Virus record (IMG/VR): IMGVR_UViG_3300017917_001914
Location: 35,207-99,206 of that record
Source of the DNA: a virus
Strand: one strand, 5' to 3'
DNA length: 64,000 nucleotides
Of this stretch, positions 25,607 to 35,800 are shown one piece after another. A model generated the notes under the pieces. The model did no database searches. It had not been told where the DNA came from and saw nothing but the letters and a program-made list of their open reading frames with translations. Each line of letters starts with the position of its first letter. Position 1 is the first letter of the stretch. Both the position numbers and the translations under genes were made by a program.

Positions 25607-26992
25607 ATGGCGTCAAACAAAAATTTCGAGTATCTAGGTAGTACCTTTCAGATACAATTATTAAACCAAATCATTATCGATAAAGATTTCTCAAGGTCTA
25701 TTATAGATGTGATTGAAACAAGTTATTTTGAGAATAAATACTTCAAATTAATCATTCAAATGATTAAAGAGTATTACACAAAATACGAACACACACCAAC
25801 CTTTGACACATTAGAACAAATCACAAAATCTGAGATACAACAACCTCTGGCTGCAAAAATCATTATTGATACCCTTAATAAAGTTAAGGAATCAACACTT
25901 GAGGGGGCGGAATTTGTACAAGAAAAATCGATGAAGTTTTGTAAACAACAAGAGTTACAAAAAGTTATGGTTAAGGCTCAAAAAATCATCGACACGGGTG
26001 AATTTGAGAGTTATGACACATTAGAAGAGATGGTTAGTAAAGCTCTTCAAGTGGGTGAACATGATAAGGGAACTGAAAGTGTTTTCAGTAATTTAGACGA
26101 CGTTTTAAACGAGGATTATCGTCATCCGATACCGATGGGTATTCCGGGGATAGATAGACTCTTAAAAGGTGGTTTAGCTAAAGGTGAAATTGGTGTTGTT
26201 TTAGCACCAACAGGGGTAGGTAAATCGACTTTACTAACAAAAATCTCAAATCACGCATTTAATTTGGGATACAATGTTTTACAAATTTTCTTTGAGGATA
26301 ACCCAAAGATTATCCAACGTAAACACATTACTTTATGGACAAAAATCCACCCGGATGAATTGTCTTTAAGAAAAGATGAAGTTATGGTAAAAGTTAAAGA
26401 GGTTAAAGAAAAAATGACTAATGAACTTATACTTAAAAAACTTCCATCTGATACCGTAACAATGATGCAAATTAAGAATCAAATTAGAAAAATGATTTCT
26501 GAAGGAAACAAAATTGATATGGTATTATTAGACTACATTGATTGTGTTGTTCCTGATAAAAACTTGGGGGATGAATGGAAATCTGAGGGGTCTGTGATGA
26601 GAGCATTTGAGGCTATGTGTCACGAGTTGGACATCGTTGGGTGGACTGCAACTCAAGGTAATAGAAGTTCAATATCTTCAGATGTAGTAACTACCGACCA
26701 AATGGGTGGTTCTATCAAAAAAGCTCAGGTTGGACACGTAATCATTTCCGTGGCTAAATCTCTACAACAAAAAGAAATGAAATTAGCAACAATAGCTATT
26801 ACAAAATCACGTATTGGTGATGATGGGATAGTATTTGAGAATTGTAAATTTGATAATGGTATGTTAGAGATAGACACAGAAAGTTCAGTAACATTCTTGG
26901 GTCTTGAAGAACAAACCGAAGAAAGAAACCGTCAAAGAATTAAAGATTTGATGGACAAAAGAAAAGAAAAAAACCAAACACAAAATAATTAA
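25607..26992 (+). CDS. Replicative DNA helicase (DnaB / T4 gp41-like)
   Basis: Hexameric 5'-3' helicase that unwinds the fork and interacts with the primase. The N-terminal helical part (about residues 10-150) is followed by the RecA-like motor. It contains [20 protein letters not shown], Walker [10 protein letters not shown] at residues 200-208, the H1a-type [13 protein letters not shown], and Walker [11 protein letters not shown] near residues 303-312. Motif H3/H4 elements follow in [10 protein letters not shown] and [17 protein letters not shown]. Its 461 residues fit gp41 (475). NrdB starts 4 bases after its stop, so it leads a helicase-ribonucleotide reductase operon. The matching primase is at 61,649. 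Confidence 0.92.
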   Translation: MASNKNFEYLGSTFQIQLLNQIIIDKDFSRSIIDVIETSYFENKYFKLIIQMIKEYYTKYEHTPTFDTLEQITKSEIQQPLAAKIIIDTLNKVKESTLEGAEFVQEKSMKFCKQQELQKVMVKAQKIIDTGEFESYDTLEEMVSKALQVGEHDKGTESVFSNLDDVLNEDYRHPIPMGIPGIDRLLKGGLAKGEIGVVLAPTGVGKSTLLTKISNHAFNLGYNVLQIFFEDNPKIIQRKHITLWTKIHPDELSLRKDEVMVKVKEVKEKMTNELILKKLPSDTVTMMQIKNQIRKMISEGNKIDMVLLDYIDCVVPDKNLGDEWKSEGSVMRAFEAMCHELDIVGWTATQGNRSSISSDVVTTDQMGGSIKKAQVGHVIISVAKSLQQKEMKLATIAITKSRIGDDGIVFENCKFDNGMLEIDTESSVTFLGLEEQTEERNRQRIKDLMDKRKEKNQTQNN

Positions 26993-26996
26993 AAAA

Positions 26997-27947
26997 ATGG
27001 AAGAAAAAATATTAAAAGAAAATCCGAATAGATTCGTGATTTTCCCAATTGAACATAATGATATTTGGGAATTTTACCAACAACATCAATCGGCATTTTG
27101 GACGGCAGAAGAAGTAGATTTATCTAATGACATTAGAGATTGGGAAAATTTAACTGATAACGAAAGATTCTTTGTGAAGAATGTATTATCATTTTTTGCG
27201 GCATCTGACGGAATTGTTAACGAAAATCTTGCGGAGAATTTCTTAAAAGAAGTTCAATACCCTGAGGCTAAGTTTTTCTACGGATTCCAACTTATGGCTG
27301 AGAATATTCACTCTTTAATGTATTCATTATTGATAGATACTTATATTTCAGATGCTAATGAGAAAGACGAATGTTTTCACGCAATTGATAAATTACCTGC
27401 GGTTCAAAAGAAAGCAAAATGGGCTTTGGATTGGATTGAAAATTCAACATTCCAAGAAAGATTAATCGCGTTCGCGGCTGTTGAAGGTATTTTCTTTTCT
27501 GGTTCGTTCTGTTCAATCTTTTGGTTAAAATCAAGAGGGATTATGCAAGGTTTATGTAATGCTAATTCATTGATATTCAAAGATGAAAACTTACACTGTG
27601 ATTTTGCAATTCATTTGGTTAATAATCATTTAGAAAACAAACCAAGTGAGAAAAGAATTAGAGAAATTTTATTATCTGCTTTGGAGATTGAAAAAGAGTT
27701 CATTACAGAATCTATACCAGTTTCATTAATCGGTATGAATTCAAATTTAATGAAACAATATCTTGAATTTGTAACCGATGGTTTATTAGTTAAATTTGGT
27801 TGTAAAAAACAATTTAATGTGGAACAACCATTTAAATTTATGGAACAAATAGCTGTTGAAACAAAAGGTAACTTTTTTGAATCTAGAACTATGGAATACC
27901 AAAAGGCTAAATTAGGTGAGTCATTAACATTTACAGACGATTTTTAA
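26997..27947 (+). CDS. nrdB: Ribonucleotide reductase class Ia, beta subunit
   Basis: Holds the di-iron tyrosyl radical cofactor for deoxynucleotide synthesis. All ligands can be read: D71 ([11 protein letters not shown]), E102 and H105 ([10 protein letters not shown]), E163 (VEGIFFS), E197 and H200 (ENLHCDF). The radical tyrosine is Y109, four residues after H105, as in the family. The C-terminus LTFTDDF resembles the tail that docks onto the large subunit. 316 residues, slightly shorter than E. coli NrdB (376). It is joined directly to nrdA, with 1 base between stop and next start, so the two are co-translated. Confidence 0.97.
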   Translation: MEEKILKENPNRFVIFPIEHNDIWEFYQQHQSAFWTAEEVDLSNDIRDWENLTDNERFFVKNVLSFFAASDGIVNENLAENFLKEVQYPEAKFFYGFQLMAENIHSLMYSLLIDTYISDANEKDECFHAIDKLPAVQKKAKWALDWIENSTFQERLIAFAAVEGIFFSGSFCSIFWLKSRGIMQGLCNANSLIFKDENLHCDFAIHLVNNHLENKPSEKRIREILLSALEIEKEFITESIPVSLIGMNSNLMKQYLEFVTDGLLVKFGCKKQFNVEQPFKFMEQIAVETKGNFFESRTMEYQKAKLGESLTFTDDF

Positions 27948-27948
27948 T

Positions 27949-30363
27949 ATGATGTCATTAAAGATAAAAAAAAGAGGGGGGGACGAAGTTTCGTTCAACC
28001 CCCAAAAAATTTATAATAGAGTTAAACGAGCGGCAAGAGGTTTAAACGTAAATGCTGATGAGGTATTCATTAAGGTGATTACTTCAGTTCCAACGGAGGG
28101 TGTTATTACAACCAAAGAGTTGGATAAATTGGTTTATGAGATTGCGGCGGCTTATACCGGAAGTCACCACGATTATTCAAGATTGGCGTCTTCAGTGGCG
28201 ATTTCTGCATACCACAAAGAAACTGATGATAGTTTTTGTAACACAATGCGTATATTACACGTTAATGGTATCATTAACGATAAATTAATGGAAACTATTG
28301 AACAATATGGTTCTGAAAATATTGATTCTGTAATTAATCACGATAATGATTACAATTTTGATTATTTTGCATGGAAATCATTACAAGAAATGTATTTGTT
28401 AAAAACTCCTGAAGGTAGAGTAATTGAAAGACCTCAACACATGTATATGAGAGTGGCTTTGTGGGTGACTAAGTCATTTGAACAAGCGGTTGAGTATTAT
28501 CAATCATTATCAAATCAACTTATTTCTCCGGCAACACCAATTATGATTAATGCAGGTACAAGAACACCACAATTGGCTTCTTGTGTATTGAAATATAATC
28601 ATGGGGATTCAAGAGAAGGTTTATTACAAACATTCAACGATATTTCGACTTATTCATCTGATGCTGCTGGTATTGGATTATGTATGTCTAATGTTCGTAG
28701 TAAAGAGAGTCGTATTAACTCATCAGGAGGATTTGCGGGTGGTTTATTGAAATACCTAAAGATTGTTAATGAAGGATTAAGATTTTTCAACCAACAAGGA
28801 AGAAGACCGGGAAGTGCGGCTATCTACATTGAACCTTGGCATAAAGACATTATTGATTTACTTGATATAAAAAAGAATACAGGGGCTGAGGAATTAAGAG
28901 CAAGAGATTTGTTTACATCTATTTGGTTACCGGACAACTTTATGGAAGCAGTTAAAAATAATGATGATTGGTATTTGTTCTGTCCTAATGATATCTTGAA
29001 AGCGGGTATCAAACCATTACAGGAAACTTATGGTGTTGAGTATGAAGCAAACTACAACAAAGCGGTTGAACTTGGTCTTGGTAAGAAAGTAAAAGCACAA
29101 ACTATTTGGAATAAAATTATTGAATCTCAAGTTGAAACTGGTGTTCCTTATTTATGTTCTAAAGATAGTGCTAACAGAAAAACAAACCATCAAAACATCG
29201 GGGTGATTAAACAATCTAACCTATGTAATGAAATTTACCAATATACTGATGAGAATACTACGGCAATCTGTACATTATCATCTATGGTGTTGAAAAACTT
29301 TATTGTTAAAGGTGAGTTTGATTTTAAATTACTTTATAGTGAGGTTAGAAAGGTTGTAAGAGCACTTAACAAAGTTGTTGACATTAATAGTTATTCAACT
29401 GAACAAGGTAGAAAAGGTGGTTTAGAACAAAGAGCAATCGCTATCGGAACTCAAGGTTTAGCTGACGTATTCTATTTAATGGATTACATCTTCACATCTG
29501 AAGAGGCGAGACAATTAAATAAAGAAATCTTTGAAACTATCTACTTTGCGGCAATTACCGAGAGTATGGAATTATGTAAATCAGGTGAATACAAACCATA
29601 CAAATTCTTTAATGGTTCACCAATGTCAAAAGGTGTATTCCAATTTGATATGTGGGGATTAGATTATGAAGGGTTAGGAAGAATGTGGGATTGGGACTCA
29701 CTTAAATTAGAAGTATCCAACCACGGGGTTTGTAATTCGTTATTCACGGCTCAGATGCCAGTAGCATCTTCAGCTAAGATTACAGGTTCATTTGAAATGA
29801 CAGAACCAGCTCACTCGGCATTATTTAATCGTCGTGTAGTTGGGGGAGAAATCTTAATTGTTAACAAATACTTAATTAACGATTTTGAGAAAATTGGTAT
29901 TTGGTCTGAAGATTTGAAAAATGAGATTATTATGAATGAAGGTTCTATTCAAAATATTAACTTCAATCATTACCTTGACCCTGAAGAAAAAAACTATAAC
30001 AAAAAGGTTAAAAGAATTGAACATTTAATTCCAAAATATAAAACTATTTGGGAGATATCACAAAGAGAACTTATTGATATGGCGGCTGACAGAGCACCAT
30101 TCATTGACCAATCACAATCGATGAATATCTATATGTCAAACCCAACATTATCAAAAATTTCATCATCACACTTCCATTCTTGGGGTAAAGGATTGAAAAC
30201 TCTTTGTTATTATGTTAGAACTAAAGCTATATCTACCGGAGCAAAACACTTGGCGGTGGACATATCTAAAGTAGGTCAACCAAAACCAATTGAGAAACCA
30301 AAAGTTGAATTAACACAAAAACCTTCGGATTCCGAGTTTGAGTGTTTCGGATGTGGTTCTTAA
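27949..30363 (+). CDS. nrdA: Ribonucleotide reductase class Ia, alpha subunit
   Basis: Reduces ribonucleoside diphosphates to deoxy forms. Catalytic residues are in place: C212 in QLASCVL and C441 in AICTLSS (redox pair); N424, C426 and E428 in SNLCNEI (thiyl radical site); and LKTLCYYVRT with the tyrosine pair for radical transfer. The last residues FECFGCGS (C799, C802) supply the shuttle cysteines. An ATP-cone-like start (SLKIKKRGGDEVSFNPQKIY) suggests allosteric activity control, though it may be shortened. 804 residues is in the usual range. A terminator follows. Phage ribonucleotide reductase supplies dNTPs for fast replication. Confidence 0.97.
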   Translation: MMSLKIKKRGGDEVSFNPQKIYNRVKRAARGLNVNADEVFIKVITSVPTEGVITTKELDKLVYEIAAAYTGSHHDYSRLASSVAISAYHKETDDSFCNTMRILHVNGIINDKLMETIEQYGSENIDSVINHDNDYNFDYFAWKSLQEMYLLKTPEGRVIERPQHMYMRVALWVTKSFEQAVEYYQSLSNQLISPATPIMINAGTRTPQLASCVLKYNHGDSREGLLQTFNDISTYSSDAAGIGLCMSNVRSKESRINSSGGFAGGLLKYLKIVNEGLRFFNQQGRRPGSAAIYIEPWHKDIIDLLDIKKNTGAEELRARDLFTSIWLPDNFMEAVKNNDDWYLFCPNDILKAGIKPLQETYGVEYEANYNKAVELGLGKKVKAQTIWNKIIESQVETGVPYLCSKDSANRKTNHQNIGVIKQSNLCNEIYQYTDENTTAICTLSSMVLKNFIVKGEFDFKLLYSEVRKVVRALNKVVDINSYSTEQGRKGGLEQRAIAIGTQGLADVFYLMDYIFTSEEARQLNKEIFETIYFAAITESMELCKSGEYKPYKFFNGSPMSKGVFQFDMWGLDYEGLGRMWDWDSLKLEVSNHGVCNSLFTAQMPVASSAKITGSFEMTEPAHSALFNRRVVGGEILIVNKYLINDFEKIGIWSEDLKNEIIMNEGSIQNINFNHYLDPEEKNYNKKVKRIEHLIPKYKTIWEISQRELIDMAADRAPFIDQSQSMNIYMSNPTLSKISSSHFHSWGKGLKTLCYYVRTKAISTGAKHLAVDISKVGQPKPIEKPKVELTQKPSDSEFECFGCGS

Positions 30364-30372
30364 TAAGAATAT

Positions 30373-30400
30373 AAATCACGGCTTATGTCGTGATTTTTTA
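30373..30400 (+). terminator. Rho-independent terminator after nrdA
   Basis: AAATCACG (30373-30380), loop GCTTATGT, CGTGATTT (30389-30396), then a T-rich run. Confidence 0.85.
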
Positions 30401-30409
30401 TTTTGGGGG

Positions 30410-30418
30410 TATTTATAA
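30410..30418 (+). promoter_or_regulatory. TATTTATAA box before baseplate wedge operon
   Basis: Recurring box between the nrdA terminator and ATG 30448 (29-base gap). A second TATTTATAG at 30437-30445 is probably too close to the start to serve. Confidence 0.45.
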
Positions 30419-30447
30419 AAAATAATTACGACACTATATTTATAGAT

Positions 30448-30906
30448 ATGGCAGATGGAAAAACATATGGTATTAATTTCCCTTTTAGGGATTCTTATGA
30501 TGGAAAGTATTTAGACCTTTCTAATGATAGTGCAGAAGAAACTAGAACTGACTTAATACATTTATTATTAACTAGAAAAGGAAGTAGATATTTTTTACCC
30601 GATTTTGGAACAAGATTGTATGAGTTTATTTTTGAACCATTAGACGGCCCAACTTTTTCAGATATTGATGCTGAAATTAGAGACGCGGTTGAAGAATATA
30701 TCCCCGGAATAACAATAAAAAATATAAGTATTACTGCGGCATCAGATGGTGAGGAGGATAAAGGTACTTATATTGACCAATACGATACTCGTGTCTATAG
30801 AGTACCGGGTATTGGAACTAAAGAACATACTGCGAAAGTAAAAATAGATTATCAACTAAATAACGACGTGTTTAACGCTAGTGATTTTGTAATCCTAAAT
30901 ATTTAA
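30448..30906 (+). CDS. Baseplate wedge protein gp25-like
   Basis: gp25 is a small, widely conserved wedge core protein that helps lock the sheath to the baseplate. The 152-residue product has INFPFRDSYDGKYLDLS, TDLIHLLLTRKGSRYFLPDFG, TRLYEFIFEPLDGPTFSDID and IRDAVEEYIPGITI, the full gp25 pattern including its 'RKGER...P.FG..L...LFEP' core. An upstream in-frame non-ATG start at 30403 is rejected, since ATG 30448 begins the conserved part. It is followed 5 bases later by gp6, as in other contractile tail systems. Confidence 0.93.
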   Translation: MADGKTYGINFPFRDSYDGKYLDLSNDSAEETRTDLIHLLLTRKGSRYFLPDFGTRLYEFIFEPLDGPTFSDIDAEIRDAVEEYIPGITIKNISITAASDGEEDKGTYIDQYDTRVYRVPGIGTKEHTAKVKIDYQLNNDVFNASDFVILNI

Positions 30907-30911
30907 AGAAT

Positions 30912-32750
30912 ATGGCTAATAAAAAAATATCGTATACTACGAGAGATTTCCAATCAATTAGAACTGAATTAATAAACTTCACTAGAACTTATTATCCGGA
31001 TTTAGTTGACAACTTTAATGATGCGAGTGTGTTCTCAGTATTATTAGATTTAAATGCTGCGGTTACCGACAACCTTCAATTTAATATTGATAGAAGTATT
31101 CAGGAAACTGTATTACAATATGCTCAACAAAGGTCGTCAGTTTTTAATATTGCCAAAACTTATGGATTAAAAGTTCCGGGACAAAGACCATCAGTGGCTT
31201 TAGTTGATTTTTCAATAACTGTACCGGCTTTCGGTGATAAAGAAGATTTAAGATATTGTGGTATATTACGTAGAGGTTCTCAAGTAAATGGTGCTGGTCA
31301 AGTATTTGAAACGGTTTATGATATTGATTTTTCATCACCTACAAATGCTGAAGGATTTCCAAATAGATTAAAGATACCAAATTTTGATTCTAATAATAAA
31401 TTATTGAATTATACGATAACTAAACGAGAAACTGTGGTTAATGGAATTACCAAAGTTTTTAAGAGAGTTATTACCGCAAATGATGTAAGACCATTCTTTG
31501 AATTATTTTTACCTGAAAAGACAGTTTTAGGTGTTACTAGTGTTTTATTGAAAGATGGTACACAATATGCGAATGTTCCTTCAAACCAAGAATTTTTGGG
31601 TGTTGAGAACAGATGGTTAGAAGTACAAGCTTTAGCTCAAGATAGAGTGTTCGTTGAAGACCCAACCAAAGTTTCGGATAATCCGGGAATTAAAGTTGGT
31701 AGATATGTTGCAACATCAACTAAATTTATTACTGAATATACACCTGAAGGTTTCTTCAAACTAACTTTTGGGGGAGGTAGTCAATCGGCTGATGAACAAT
31801 TAAGAGAATTTGCTAGAGATGGTAAGCCATTAAATTTATACAAATATTCTAATAACTTTGCTTTAGGTAGTACTTTAAAACCTAACTCAACTTTATTTGT
31901 TCAATATAGAATTGGTGGAGGAACGGGAAGTAATTTAGGTGTTGGAGTTATAACTCAAATAGGTACTGTTTCATTCTTCGTGAATGGGCCGTCGGAATCT
32001 GTAAACACAACTGTTGTTAATTCGTTAAGATGTAATAATGTAACTGCGGCTATTGGTGGGGCTAATTACCCAACAACAGAAGAAGTAAGAAATTTAGTAT
32101 CATACAACTTTACCGCTCAAAATAGAGCTGTTACCGTAAATGATTACGAATCAATTATTAGAACAATGCCATCACAATTTGGAGCACCGGCTAAAGTTGC
32201 GATAACTGAAGAAAACAATAAGATTAAAGTTCAAATGTTATCTTATGATGAAACCGGTAGATTGACTGAAATAGTTTCTAATACACTAAAAAATAATGTT
32301 GCAAATTACCTGTCAAATTATCGTATGATTAATGATTATGTATCAATTGAAAGTGCTAACGTTATTGACTTAGCTATCAATGTTGACGTGGTATTAGATA
32401 ACTCACAAAATCAAGGTTCTATTGTTTCTCAAATAATTAATATAATATCCGACTATTTTGACCCAACAAACCAAGAGATGGGTGAAAATGTTAATGTATC
32501 GGAATTAAGAAGATTAGTTCAAAGTGAAAATGGGGTAATCTCAGTTTCTGATATGACATTCTTTAATAAAGTTGGTGGTCAATACTCTTCTTCTCAAACA
32601 TCTCAAAAATACATTGATTCTGAAACTAAACAAATTGAATTAGTTGATGATACAATTTTTGCAGAACCAAGACAGGTGTATCAAATTAGATATCCTAATA
32701 AAGATATCAACGTTAGAGTTAAAAATATTAAAACAGTTAATTTCTCTTAG
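30912..32750 (+). CDS. Baseplate wedge protein gp6-like (baseplate J type)
   Basis: gp6 forms the wedge ring that triggers sheath contraction. The 612 residues (T4 gp6: 660) open with KISYTTRDFQSIRTELINFT and include PDLVDNFNDASVFSVLLDLN and AAVTDNLQFNIDRSIQETVL, characteristic of gp6. The second half has RNLVSYNFTAQNRAVTVNDY followed by IRTMPSQFGAPAKVAI, typical of J-type proteins. It is adjacent to gp25. No unusual feature beyond an ordinary divergent sequence. Confidence 0.9.
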   Translation: MANKKISYTTRDFQSIRTELINFTRTYYPDLVDNFNDASVFSVLLDLNAAVTDNLQFNIDRSIQETVLQYAQQRSSVFNIAKTYGLKVPGQRPSVALVDFSITVPAFGDKEDLRYCGILRRGSQVNGAGQVFETVYDIDFSSPTNAEGFPNRLKIPNFDSNNKLLNYTITKRETVVNGITKVFKRVITANDVRPFFELFLPEKTVLGVTSVLLKDGTQYANVPSNQEFLGVENRWLEVQALAQDRVFVEDPTKVSDNPGIKVGRYVATSTKFITEYTPEGFFKLTFGGGSQSADEQLREFARDGKPLNLYKYSNNFALGSTLKPNSTLFVQYRIGGGTGSNLGVGVITQIGTVSFFVNGPSESVNTTVVNSLRCNNVTAAIGGANYPTTEEVRNLVSYNFTAQNRAVTVNDYESIIRTMPSQFGAPAKVAITEENNKIKVQMLSYDETGRLTEIVSNTLKNNVANYLSNYRMINDYVSIESANVIDLAINVDVVLDNSQNQGSIVSQIINIISDYFDPTNQEMGENVNVSELRRLVQSENGVISVSDMTFFNKVGGQYSSSQTSQKYIDSETKQIELVDDTIFAEPRQVYQIRYPNKDINVRVKNIKTVNFS

Positions 32751-32800
32751 CAATTTATTTTAAATTTTATTGAATTATCTTTTGAAAATAGTATATAAAC

Positions 32801-32809
32801 TATTTATTA
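32801..32809 (+). promoter_or_regulatory. TATTTATTA box before 1771-aa gene
   Basis: Recurring box, 12 bases before ATG 32822, in a 71-bp AT-rich gap. Confidence 0.45.
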
Positions 32810-32821
32810 AAAAAGATTATT

Positions 32822-35800
32822 ATGTCCAATTCATTTAGAATACGTACTGAGCCTGGTGTTGATAAATCACTTAACGTCTTGATAGACCAAGAATTTGAGT
32901 ATTTAGAAATATTATCTCTAAAATTATTACAAAGTCAAATATATACTAGACAATGCTCTGATTATGGGGTTATTGTTGGTAGAGTAAGTGTTAACAATGG
33001 TTTTGGTATTCCAAATGCTAAAGTATCTGTATTTATTCCTTTAGATGCTCAAGACGAACTTAATCCTGTTGTATCTGATTTATATCCTTATAAATCATTA
33101 ACAGATTTAAATGAAGATGGTTATCGATATAATCTATTACCATATGTTAAATCACATTCGGGGCATAATCCAACAGGAACTTTTTTTACAAGAGATAATG
33201 TTTTAACTGACCCAACATTAATACAGGTATATGACAAGTATTACAAATATTCTACAGTAACCAATTCTAGTGGTGACTATATGATTTTTGGTGTACCTAC
33301 CGGAAGTCAAACTATTGTTGTTGATATTGACCTATCTGATATTGGTGAATTTTCATTATCACCTCAAGATTTAATAAGAATGGGTCTTGCAACACCAACT
33401 CAAGTTGCGGGTATAAATTTTAAAGCATCATCAAATTTAAATTCATTACCTCAAATTATTACTATTAATAGAACTATTGAAGTTGAACCTTTGTGGGGTC
33501 AACCTGAAATATGTAATTTGGGTATAACAAGAACAGATTTTGACTTATCTAATGAGGCGGGGATTGATATTAGACCGACAGCTATTTTTATGGGTTCAAT
33601 TGTCTCAAGTAATGACGATGAGGCTCTTCCAAGAAATTGTAAACCTAGACTTAAATCCGGTTCACAATGTACTTTAGTTACAGGCCCGGGGGAAATATTG
33701 GCAATAAGACAAACTATTTTTTTAGACGCTCAGGGTAAACCAATTTTAGAGACAGTTGATTTAGAAGAAGGTGGACAAGTTATTGATGATAACGGTACGT
33801 GGTTAGTTGATGTCCCAATGAATTTAGATTATTTAATAACTAATGAGTTTGGTGAACAAGTTATATCTGATGACCCTAAAAAAGGAATTCCAACAAAAGG
33901 TAAATATCGATTTAAAGTTAAATGGAATCAATCGCCTTCATTATCCGAAAATGTTAAACGTGGATATTTTTTAGTACCAAATATTAAAGAACATGGATGG
34001 ACTTCATCAGATACCGACCCAAATTCGACTCTTAAACATAAGTCATATGCGTTTAGTTTAGATTGGGATGATTATGTTGATTTTCAATCGGCAATTGATT
34101 GTACAGACACGTTTTATTTGATGCAGTATAATAAAGTTTACACGGTATCTCAATTAGTTGACCAATACAGAAAAGGATATTTAAATACTCAATTTATTGG
34201 TATTAAAAATATTTTAGATGAATCTTGTGAAAGTGAAAATAATAAGTTCCCAACTAATGATGGTGTTTTTAGGTTTGATTTAATTTATTTCTTATTTTGG
34301 ATAATGTTGTTTTTATTCAGACCGGTTTTTATTTCATTAATACCTGTTATCCATATCCTTTGGTTTGTTCTTAAAGTTATTGGTATAATTTTAGTAGTGA
34401 TTCTTTATCCATTAATACTCGTTGTTGGGTTTATTTGTAGTATTTTAAAAGGACTTTTAGGTATTCTTGGAGCATTACCATTTGGTCTTGGTAGAAGATT
34501 TAGAAGATTAAGAGACAAAATGTCTTGTCCTGGATTAGCGGATGCTAATCGTCTTGCTAAACAAATTCTTGAATTTCCTGATAAGTTAAAAAATATTAAA
34601 ATACCAAATTTATCTTATCCGGAATGTTCATTTTGTGATTGTGGAGATAATGGTGATTTACCTAAAGATGAACCTGGTGTTGAACAGTTAGAAACAGAAC
34701 CTGTAGACACGGCACTTCCTGAAGGTGCTGGGTCATCATTATTAACCCCATTTGAAATTGCTTCACAATATAAGATTAATAGATTAAATAATGGAACACC
34801 TGGCGTGCCCGGTGTTAATACTGCTGATTCGGTTTATCAAAATTTATTTGCCGGAAATGGTTTAGGTAACGAAGAGGATGCTTCATTTATACCATCAACA
34901 AGAGTACCTACTTCATTTATATCAACAAATGATGACGAAAACCCAACGGTAACACCACCTGAAAATGGCCCTGAATATTTGTATTTTTCATCAAGTTTAA
35001 CTGTGTCTGAAAGATTAAATTTATTTAATACTAAAGGAAAATATTTTAACGATGGGCCTAATAATCCTGGAGGAGGAGTTAATAGAATTAAAGTAACATT
35101 TCAACCGGATTTGAATAATCCGGCAACTAATTTTCACTATGATAATGTGGTTGCGATAGTATGTACTCAAAGTGCTACAAATTTAGAGGCTGGTGTTATG
35201 TTGTCTTTTCAAGATTTTGCTTTATCAAAAGATATAAATGTTATTAATACCGGAACTACACTAAATGATTATGGTACTAATACTATAACAGGTACAACAA
35301 TAAATAGCGGTACAACAACTAATCCCGGAACAATAACCGTTAACTATGCGAATCCTGATGGTTCTGGTAATATGGCTACACCGGTAACATATCAAATTGT
35401 TACTTTTTCAGGTGACCCTAAATACGCTAGATTTCCTATGGATGTTGAGTATTTTCAAGTGATTACTGGAATGACTTATTCTGAATATAGTGGAATGTGT
35501 AATAGTGGTTCTATTTCTATTAATGGTGATTGGGATAATAATAATTCATTTAATAATAGGTTTTTAAGTAACGATATGAGATTTTATCGTGTAAGACAAC
35601 CTCAAGAAAATGAAGCAAATGGTTCTTACAATTGTGGTAAAAATTTGTCTTGGTCGACAATAGAAAGATTTTTTTCACCTGTCGATTATTATAAATCAAT
35701 GGATAAACAAAAAGTTATATTCATGGTTAGAGGTGTTGACCCTAATTCATCTAGAACTAAAGTTCAATATGATTTAAGTCGGTTATTTGGTTATAATTTT

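Noticed and set aside
30403-30447. Non-ATG start extending gp25 upstream
   Set aside because: It would begin before the TATTTAT box at 30410; ATG 30448 starts the conserved region.
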